Below are positions 57,969 through 64,000 of a stretch of 64,000 bases of DNA, piece after piece. A program made the position numbers and the translations under genes. Source of the DNA: Dyadobacter sp. CECT 9275 (GTDB taxonomy: Bacteria; Bacteroidota; Bacteroidia; Cytophagales; Spirosomataceae); contig NZ_CAJRAF010000002.1 of the NCBI RefSeq assembly GCF_907164905.1, positions 1,178,001-1,242,000 of the forward strand, read 5' to 3'. A model generated the notes under the pieces. That model had not been told where the DNA came from. It saw nothing but the letters and a program-made list of their open reading frames with translations, and made no database searches. The stretch's first letter is position 1; each line of letters starts with the position of its first letter.

Positions 57969-58591
57969 GCATATCGGATGAATTGCTAATCCACAAATTG
58001 TTTTACATCGACAACATGATTTCTCCTGAAACATGTATGACGATGTATCTGGATATGAGCGAAAACGCGGTATTCCAGTCAAGTATGGTTTCAGATAAAC
58101 GAGGTGACCGAAATGCCGCAACCGACACAAATTATAATGACATCACTCATGACGGAAGGATTTCAGAAACGGCCTTTGCACATACTTACACAGAAAAAAC
58201 CAGAAACGCTTTGGCGCTCATCGCAAAAGATGTTGCGTCAATTTTGGGTGTTGATACAAACCAGTTTGAACCTTGGCAGTGCACAAGATATCGCAGCGGA
58301 GGCCTGTTTGATTATCATGATGATTGCGGTAACTGGGCTTCTAATGAGCGTCTTTATACAGTTATGCTCACACTTCGGGCTCCCGACTTCGGCGGCGGAA
58401 CTCATTTCCCAAGGCTAAACAAAGAGATACCAAGCAAAATGGCAAGGCTGTTAATTTGGCGGAATCTAGATGAAGACTTCCTGTGTGACGGAACCTCAAT
58501 GCATGCTGGAATGCCAGTTGGGAAGGAAGGGGAAGAAGACGAAAAAATGATTGTTGTAACCTGGGTAAGAAGACTTAAGTATGTATCCTGA
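57965..58591 (+). CDS. 2-oxoglutarate/Fe(II)-dependent oxygenase (prolyl-4-hydroxylase-like)
   Basis: Protein of 208 residues. The metal site is complete: YHDD with His118 and Asp120, and SMHAGMPV with His180. The strand FGGGTHFPRL and a later Lys for 2-oxoglutarate complete the P4H-type fold. It probably hydroxylates a protein side chain or nucleobase. It sits in the capsid-neck operon, coupled to both neighbours by ATGA overlaps, so a structural protein or the phage DNA may be the substrate. Confidence 0.85.
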   Translation: MSISDELLIHKLFYIDNMISPETCMTMYLDMSENAVFQSSMVSDKRGDRNAATDTNYNDITHDGRISETAFAHTYTEKTRNALALIAKDVASILGVDTNQFEPWQCTRYRSGGLFDYHDDCGNWASNERLYTVMLTLRAPDFGGGTHFPRLNKEIPSKMARLLIWRNLDEDFLCDGTSMHAGMPVGKEGEEDEKMIVVTWVRRLKYVS

Positions 58592-59615
58592 TTGTCTGGA
58601 AAATCTGTTGGGTTTAATAAGCGAGGATTGCTCATGCACCGATCTTGGCGCTATTGCCAACGAGTCGAGCATAAATCTATTTGTCGATCAAGATCCAAAT
58701 TATGACGCATGCCGATTTAAAGTTGGATCAAGTGATTGTGATTTGATCTCATTGCTCAATAAAAGCCGGGCCGAAGCATATCGTCAGGTTTCCATGGATT
58801 TACCAGCAGTGTTGAGCAAATCGATCAGTGTCAAAGCGGATTCGATGTATTACATTGGTCAGCCAAGCATTGGAAGATATCTTTTAACCTCGGAAGTACC
58901 TGCTCATCCATCAATCAAAATTGCTACCAATGTACGGCCAGGTGCTTATGTTGGAATTAAGAAAATAGGGCTAATGCTTTCCCCTGTTTCCGGGGCTTTT
59001 GACTTGGATCTTCGGGTTTACCGGCTGTTGAATGAGACTGAAAGGGAACTGCTGAAAACATGGTCGATTAATGTTGCAAACTTTTCAGTTAATACTAAAA
59101 CTGTTGAAGAGCTGCGTCTGCCATGCGACGGGTATACCTATTTGATCGAATATGACTTCGATCCAGAAGTTTTCCGTGTTCCTGAAACCAGATATCACTG
59201 CTCATGCGGGGATAAAATCAAAAATGCCAAGGATTTCATTTATGAGCAGATATTTGATGAGGCTGGGAATAAAGCCGATGTCAAATCCTACGGAATTTCC
59301 ATACCCGCAACAATGGGATGTGAACAAGGATCTGTCGTGTGCTCATTGATGAATAATCCTGATTACAAAACTGTAATTGGCTTCATGGTTCGTAATAAAA
59401 CCTTGCAATTGGTTTTACAAAAGCAGGTGACCCGGCAGGAGGTAAATAGAACCACGCTTCTTTCTCCCGAGGACCTTGCCAACGCAATAAGTAATTTCAG
59501 CATGCAATACACAAACCGGTTAACCTGGTTTCAGCACGAAAAGAATTTCAACGTGGACGGGTTTTGTCTAAGTTGCGGCGGACCCAGAAAAATAAATATG
59601 CTTACAGGGCGATGA
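58581..59615 (+). CDS. Hypothetical structural protein (neck/tail region)
   Basis: Protein of 344 residues. Five cysteines lie in two groups (EDCSCTDLG; YHCSCGDKIKN). A beta-rich centre (VRPGAYVGIKKIGLMLSPVS) suggests a jelly-roll or Ig-like module. Likely a minor structural protein, judged from position only. It is coupled to the oxygenase gene. Confidence 0.5.
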   Translation: MYPDCLENLLGLISEDCSCTDLGAIANESSINLFVDQDPNYDACRFKVGSSDCDLISLLNKSRAEAYRQVSMDLPAVLSKSISVKADSMYYIGQPSIGRYLLTSEVPAHPSIKIATNVRPGAYVGIKKIGLMLSPVSGAFDLDLRVYRLLNETERELLKTWSINVANFSVNTKTVEELRLPCDGYTYLIEYDFDPEVFRVPETRYHCSCGDKIKNAKDFIYEQIFDEAGNKADVKSYGISIPATMGCEQGSVVCSLMNNPDYKTVIGFMVRNKTLQLVLQKQVTRQEVNRTTLLSPEDLANAISNFSMQYTNRLTWFQHEKNFNVDGFCLSCGGPRKINMLTGR

Positions 59616-60148
59616 CCATAAAAGAATTCCGACTTCATCTCGCTAAAATCAAACAGCGTATCAACGATGAGCTACCGAAGTTATCGGAGCAAGTCGCTGT
59701 TGCAACTCTCAGTTTGGTTAAGGATAGAAGTATTGAGGAAGGTATCAGCATTGGCGGGAACGAATCAAATAAAGCGGAGTATTCCAAAAAAACATTTCCA
59801 ACAACCCGATTAAAAGGGAAAGAAAGAAACGCTGGAGGTCGCGCTTACATCGAAGCAAATGCCCTGGGCAACTGGGCCGGGTTCCGACAAGCGCAAGGCT
59901 TAAAATCTGACAAAGTGAATCTATCCTATACAAACCGTATGTGGACGGGAATTCAGGTATTAAGCACGACACAAACAGGATATGGAAAGTTCCAGTCCAT
60001 TATCGGGGCCGCTGATCAGGAAACAAGGGATAAAATAGAGGCAAATGTGGAGAGATTCGGCATGTTTCTCGATCCAACGCCTGACGAAATAGAAATTGGC
60101 CGGGATTCGGCTACTGTTGTTATAAACCGCCTGATCCGAGATGTGTAA
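59612..60148 (+). CDS. Neck or tail-completion protein (HK97 gp10-like)
   Basis: Protein of 178 residues from ATG 59612, overlapping the preceding stop (ATGA). The first 50 residues are a helical pair (IKQRINDELPKLSEQVAVAT), followed by a beta section. Size and position suit a gp10-like head-tail connector. By-eye similarity is weak. Confidence 0.5.
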   Translation: MTIKEFRLHLAKIKQRINDELPKLSEQVAVATLSLVKDRSIEEGISIGGNESNKAEYSKKTFPTTRLKGKERNAGGRAYIEANALGNWAGFRQAQGLKSDKVNLSYTNRMWTGIQVLSTTQTGYGKFQSIIGAADQETRDKIEANVERFGMFLDPTPDEIEIGRDSATVVINRLIRDV

Positions 60149-60414
60149 TGTATATACTGGTCCGGGACGTAGTGGAAAAATGCACAGAAAACTGTGAAGG
60201 TGTTAAACTTTCTCAGATATGTGAAAAAGCAAATGCAGCGGAGTCGATTAAGGTGGATTTCTTCGGAATCATTCAGGTAACCGACGACTTTTTGTTTGGA
60301 TTTTTATCTCAGTTAAAGAATACTGAAACCTCATTAACACAGCTTCAATATGTCAGAACTCCCGCTTACATCCGCAGAAAAATTCAAAAAGTTTGTCAAG
60401 TTGTGGGGCAGTAG
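60148..60414 (+). CDS. Hypothetical neck-region protein
   Basis: Protein of 88 residues starting at the last base of the previous gene. Cysteines CTENCEGVKLSQIC near the start. No family recognised. Confidence 0.4.
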   Translation: MYILVRDVVEKCTENCEGVKLSQICEKANAAESIKVDFFGIIQVTDDFLFGFLSQLKNTETSLTQLQYVRTPAYIRRKIQKVCQVVGQ

Positions 60415-60577
60415 GATACTCGTGGTTATCGCAATCGCTTTTTTCCGCATTGTCGCTGTTGTTTTCCTTGCTGTCGGATTAGCAATACTACTTATCGCCA
60501 TGCTGGCTATCGGGGCTCATAGAACAGGCGTTTTAATGCGTCAATTATCATCCATTTTAATAAACTCCCCGCTATGA
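60350..60577 (+). CDS. Small membrane protein in neck region
   Basis: Protein of 75 residues with a strong membrane segment (VVIAIAFFRIVAVVFLAVGL). Unusual among structural genes. It overlaps the previous gene by 65 nt and the next by 4 nt. Could be holin-like; not proven. Confidence 0.4.
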   Translation: MSELPLTSAEKFKKFVKLWGSRILVVIAIAFFRIVAVVFLAVGLAILLIAMLAIGAHRTGVLMRQLSSILINSPL

Positions 60578-61182
60578 CACACGAAGTTGCGCGCGTCCTG
60601 GCTACTGCATTAATGCCGATGTATAACCATCAGCTCGTTACAGTGTTGGGTGGTTTGGTTAAAATGGCCTTGACCGACAAGGGAGGTAAAACCGTACGAT
60701 TCCCAGTACCCCACAGCGACGCATCCCAGCCAATGCAGATTGATAACAATGCTTTCATTCCGGATGCCAAACAAAGGGCAATTATATATTTCGAGGGCAC
60801 CGATTCTGATATCGTATCCTTCGATCGAGATAAAAGCCGAATGAGAACAAACTTGAAGCTTATTTGCTGGTACAATCTGAACATGTTCCAGGTTGAAGGT
60901 TCCAATTCGGTGGCGGTTACATTACTTAACAACGTTTTGGGTCTATTGCCGTCAGCATCAGCGCTACCTGGGGAAATCCTGGCACTGAAAACCGTAGCCA
61001 CGAAGGTTATTGATAAAGGACCAAATCTTTTTTCTCAATACACCTATAAAGAAGAGCGCAGCCAGTACCTTCAGGATCCTTATTACGCATTCGGGATTGA
61101 CTTATCCTGCACATATCAAATCAATCACACATCGGATTGCCATGGAAAACTTATACCGGTCGATACTGTTGAATGCTGTTAG
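60574..61182 (+). CDS. Tail terminator/completion-like protein
   Basis: Protein of 202 residues: VARVLATALMPMYNHQLVTV at the start, then LKLICWYNLNMFQVEG. Its size and place before the tail genes suit a tail-completion or minor tail protein. No certain family. Confidence 0.45.
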   Translation: MTHEVARVLATALMPMYNHQLVTVLGGLVKMALTDKGGKTVRFPVPHSDASQPMQIDNNAFIPDAKQRAIIYFEGTDSDIVSFDRDKSRMRTNLKLICWYNLNMFQVEGSNSVAVTLLNNVLGLLPSASALPGEILALKTVATKVIDKGPNLFSQYTYKEERSQYLQDPYYAFGIDLSCTYQINHTSDCHGKLIPVDTVECC

Positions 61183-61486
61183 TATTTCGCTGATCGCCTC
61201 TGTTATCGCCTTTGTGTACGTCACTATTCTAACCCAGCCGGGCCACGTGCTTTCCTGGTGGAAGCGATTTGTCTGGGACGCCTATGGAATAGTTATTAAA
61301 ACTCAGGAGCAACAGGAAAAATACCTCTGGGTGTTAAATCCAATTCTTGAATGTGAGCTCTGCGTTTCGGGACAGCTTGCCCTTTGGCTTTTTATTTTCA
61401 CAATACCATTTAATTTAATCGGGATTATTTTTTCTATATGTCTGTCGATACTGCTAACGAAAATACTGAGCCGGTTGCTGGCTTAA
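61142..61486 (+). CDS. Two-pass membrane protein overlapping tail genes
   Basis: Protein of 114 residues from ATG 61142 with two membrane segments (about 10-30 and 85-110), LECELCVSGQLALW between them and a basic loop. It overlaps the preceding gene by 41 nt and the chaperone gene by 49 nt. Function unknown, possibly an exclusion factor. Confidence 0.4.
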   Translation: MENLYRSILLNAVSISLIASVIAFVYVTILTQPGHVLSWWKRFVWDAYGIVIKTQEQQEKYLWVLNPILECELCVSGQLALWLFIFTIPFNLIGIIFSICLSILLTKILSRLLA

Positions 61487-61998
61487 TCCAAATACCTCAT
61501 ACAGCCAAATCTTTTGAGGCGGGAGGCCATACCTATCATGTCGAAGACTCGCTATCCATCGAAAGATACAAAGCCTTCCAGCGGATGGAAATTGAACTCG
61601 GGTATGGGTATAATTTCTCAGCACTCACAGATAAACTTCAGTTAGCCTATCAGTACCAGAACGAGAGAAAATTTGCCGACGTTTCGGTGATCCTTTATCA
61701 GTTAATCGAGGGTGCAGTTGCAATCAGTGAAAAGAAACCTACTGCTTTATACGTGGCTACTCTATTCATTAACCGGTCCGATGAAGACCGGACGGTATGG
61801 AGCCGGACAATTGCCGAAGAAAAACTGAAAGACTGGAATAATATCGACGCCAATTTTTTTTTGATTGTGGCTCTAAGCAGAGTAAGAAATTTCGGGAAGA
61901 GTTTGAACGAAATTTCCCAGCTACTCGAATCAGTAGGCGCAATAAACAAGACGATAGCGGACGACCTGTTTCCTGCCGATCCAGAATTAAACAGTTAA
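61438..61998 (+). CDS. Tail assembly chaperone
   Basis: Protein of 186 residues, acidic and helical, directly upstream of the tape measure gene, like lambda gpG. It reads IPHTAKSFEAGGHTYHVEDS and later FLIVALSRVRNFGKSLNEIS. A run of nine T (61854-61862) lies in its 3' third. A -1 frame beyond it stays open to 62168, the usual sign of a frameshifted longer form that recruits the tail subunits to the tape measure. Confidence 0.75.
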   Translation: MSVDTANENTEPVAGLIQIPHTAKSFEAGGHTYHVEDSLSIERYKAFQRMEIELGYGYNFSALTDKLQLAYQYQNERKFADVSVILYQLIEGAVAISEKKPTALYVATLFINRSDEDRTVWSRTIAEEKLKDWNNIDANFFLIVALSRVRNFGKSLNEISQLLESVGAINKTIADDLFPADPELNS

Positions 61999-62168
61999 GC
62001 GATTATTGGGCAGAAGTGCAACACACAATGCTGGAAGTTGCTTCATTCCCGGATCAAAACCGAATGGACACCTTTGATTTCTTTCACCAGTACCGCGTGT
62101 GGGAAAAAAGGGCGAAACAAAAAGTTGAACAATTAAGATCGAAGAGCAGTGGCAGACATAGAAAGTAA
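61860..62168 (+). CDS. -1 frame extension of the tail chaperone
   Basis: Frame entered by a -1 shift at TTTTTTT inside AATTTTTTTTTG (heptamer T TTT TTT in the zero frame). It is open to TAA 62166-62168 and ends with a protein-like segment (SDYWAEVQHTMLEVASFPDQ, then FFHQYRVWEKRAKQKVEQL). An independent start at ATG 62028 is possible instead. Its 3' end overlaps the tape measure start by 20 nt. The exact slip site is inferred. Confidence 0.5.
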   Translation, partial: FDCGSKQSKKFREEFERNFPATRISRRNKQDDSGRPVSCRSRIKQLSDYWAEVQHTMLEVASFPDQNRMDTFDFFHQYRVWEKRAKQKVEQLRSKSSGRHRK

Positions 62169-64000
62169 ATATGACCTGGACGTTTCCAGCCTGTTGAATA
62201 AACTCAATCAGGTTGAAAACGCTTTTGGCGCCCATGAGGAGAAAATAAAAAAACTTGCCTCAATTGATCCATTCAAACAGGCATCAAAGGGTGCTGCAAC
62301 TTTTGACAAAGAAATGTCAGAGGGAGTGCGCACCTATGCGATGAACGAAGAAGCCGCCAGGGGTTTGACCGGTGAGCTAAAACGTATCGGCGATGAGATG
62401 GGAAAGGTCAACACCAAGAAAAAAGAGTTTGTAGCCGCTGATAAATACAAAGCCGTAAAAACAGAACTTTCCTCAGTAAAAGAAGAGCTCAAAAAGGTAA
62501 ATAAAGAACTTGACGAGCAAGCCAACAAAGCAAAAGGAGCATCCGGTGGATTCGGCTCTATGTCAAAAGGAATCGGCATGATCAAAGGTGCTTTCCAGGC
62601 TTTTATTGGTTTGCAGGCTGTTCAGTTCATTTATAATCTGGGAATGTCGGTTTTTAACACGACCGCTCAGTTTGAAAAATACAGTAAAGTTCTTGAAAAC
62701 GCACTTGGTAGCCAGGATTTGGCGGAAATGAGCATGGAAGCTCTTAAAAAAATCGCCGCTGAAACTGCTTTCGGGCTGGATGAGTTGACGGAAGGTTATG
62801 TGAAGATGGTAAATAGAGGCTTACGTCCATCCACCCAGGAGATTGTGAAACTAACCGATCTGGCGGCTTCTCAGGGGAAATCCTTTGATCAGTTGGTTGA
62901 AGCTGTTTTGGATGCGCAGACCGGCGAGTTTGAGCGACTCAAAGAGTTTGGTATTAAAGCAAAAAAGACCGGAGATGATGTTTCACTGGCCTTCAAAGGG
63001 CAAACCGTAAAAGTAAAAGCCACCGAGAAAGCAATTTACGATGCGGTTATTGCAATGGGTGCTATGAACGGAGTAGCTGGCCAGAACGCGGAACTTATGG
63101 AAACCCTTGGAGGGAAAACCAGCAATTTGAGCGACAATATTGATAGCCTTGCCGTTAAGCTGGGTGATGTATTAATGCCCGTTTTTAACGGAGTTCTCAA
63201 CGGCTTGAATAATGGTGTTTCGGCATTGAGTTCTCTTTTGTCTTCTTTTACCAGGTGGGCCGGGATCACAGATGGCGTTGAAAGCTCTCTTGCTGATCTG
63301 AATGACCAGCAAAAAATAACGATCGATGCTGAGAAGAGATTAAACCCGCTTATCGCACGGTATGAAGAGTTGAAAGGGAAGACCAACCTCAATAAACAGG
63401 AACAGGAAGAACTCCGGAAAGTAATCGATGAGATTCAGAAGATCGTTCCAATGGCCGCCACCGCCTTTGATCAATACGGAAAGGCCCTGGACATCAACAA
63501 AGATAAAGTTGATGAATACATCAAAAAGAATCAGGGGTTAACCAAGGAAATGAAGCTCCTTGCCAATCAGAATATCACCAAAGAACTGGACGATTTAGGC
63601 AAAAAACAACTCGTTCTCATAAAGGAATTGAACCAGGGATATGAGGAAGTATATGTAAACGGAGTCAGGAGCGAACAGAAACTTACCAACGAGCAGATCG
63701 TTAAAAGACAAATTGCACTCAACGATATTAAAAATCAAACGATCAAACTCCGCCGGGCCTTGCGGGGATTGGATAGCGATTACGTGAGGCCAACCGGCGA
63801 ATTGCCGACAACGGGGGGTACATTAAGCAATGCGGCACCCGGGTTAAGTGACGCAGAAAAGAGAAAACTGGAAGAGGCTCTTAAAAAATACAATGAGGAG
63901 CGAATCAAACTTGAACAGGAATATGGGAAGGAAAGGCTCGAACTGCTCAAAGATGATGAGCTGAAATATATTGACGAAAAAGCCAAACTAGCCAAAAAGG
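62149..64000 (+). CDS. Tape measure protein, N-terminal part (partial)
   Basis: The frame begins at GTG 62149 (ADIESKYDLDVSSLLNKLNQ) and runs off the window, so the protein is incomplete. Long amphipathic helices (about 25-150), a hydrophobic GlyMet/Phe segment (MIKGAFQAFIGLQAVQFIYN) and a coiled coil at the right edge are typical. Tape measures set tail length and are ejected with the DNA. It follows the chaperone pair, as in lambda-type tails. Confidence 0.9.
   Translation, partial: MADIESKYDLDVSSLLNKLNQVENAFGAHEEKIKKLASIDPFKQASKGAATFDKEMSEGVRTYAMNEEAARGLTGELKRIGDEMGKVNTKKKEFVAADKYKAVKTELSSVKEELKKVNKELDEQANKAKGASGGFGSMSKGIGMIKGAFQAFIGLQAVQFIYNLGMSVFNTTAQFEKYSKVLENALGSQDLAEMSMEALKKIAAETAFGLDELTEGYVKMVNRGLRPSTQEIVKLTDLAASQGKSFDQLVEAVLDAQTGEFERLKEFGIKAKKTGDDVSLAFKGQTVKVKATEKAIYDAVIAMGAMNGVAGQNAELMETLGGKTSNLSDNIDSLAVKLGDVLMPVFNGVLNGLNNGVSALSSLLSSFTRWAGITDGVESSLADLNDQQKITIDAEKRLNPLIARYEELKGKTNLNKQEQEELRKVIDEIQKIVPMAATAFDQYGKALDINKDKVDEYIKKNQGLTKEMKLLANQNITKELDDLGKKQLVLIKELNQGYEEVYVNGVRSEQKLTNEQIVKRQIALNDIKNQTIKLRRALRGLDSDYVRPTGELPTTGGTLSNAAPGLSDAEKRKLEEALKKYNEERIKLEQEYGKERLELLKDDELKYIDEKAKLAKK

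Overview
The window looks like a Bacteroidota chromosome or large element, probably Cytophagales-like. The tra genes are of the Bacteroidetes type (DUF4134, DUF4133, TraG, TraJ, TraK, TraM, TraN). Promoters read as TTTG-N19-TATATTTG rather than sigma70 boxes, the tyrosine integrase is of the Bacteroidetes type, and most genes lack a Shine-Dalgarno sequence. The genus cannot be fixed from sequence alone.

Positions 1-25.5 kb hold an integrative conjugative element. Its left part carries cargo: a DUF4238 protein, a HTH regulator broken by an in-frame TGA, and a two-gene RADAR anti-phage operon (rdrA ATPase, rdrB adenosine deaminase) on the minus strand. The transfer operon follows on the plus strand (7.7-20.1 kb). 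Its first gene is frameshifted, and traG is split at its Walker B motif by a complete group II intron with a reverse transcriptase/maturase. Small DNA-binding proteins, a DUF932 protein and a tyrosine integrase close the element, beside arm-type repeats and a tRNA-3'-end-like core.

Positions 25.6-64 kb hold a tailed, siphovirus-like phage or prophage that runs off the right edge. The layout is repressor and operator, replication genes (initiator, DnaB-like helicase), a nuclease-like moron, three DNA methyltransferases (the first overlapped over its whole length by a second open frame), recombination genes (NinG-like, RusA-like, ERF), and many small early proteins. Next come small and large terminase, portal, head morphogenesis protein, scaffold, major capsid, a 2-oxoglutarate oxygenase, neck/tail genes, a tail chaperone with a likely -1 frameshift, and the start of the tape measure.

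The most striking system is a diversity-generating retroelement at 38.2-42.8 kb. It has three C-type-lectin-like target genes with variable repeats, a DGR-type reverse transcriptase and a small accessory gene. The copy sitting where the template repeat should be is identical to one variable repeat and lacks the adenine-rich codons expected of a template. All variation lies in first and second codon positions, as expected if the original template had AAY codons there. The template may have been overwritten, or lies elsewhere.

Other signals worth following are a duplicated repressor operator at 26.1 and 37.3 kb, a shared late-promoter-like motif at 47.5 and 54.9 kb, two candidate structured RNAs, and iteron-like repeats inside the replication initiator gene.
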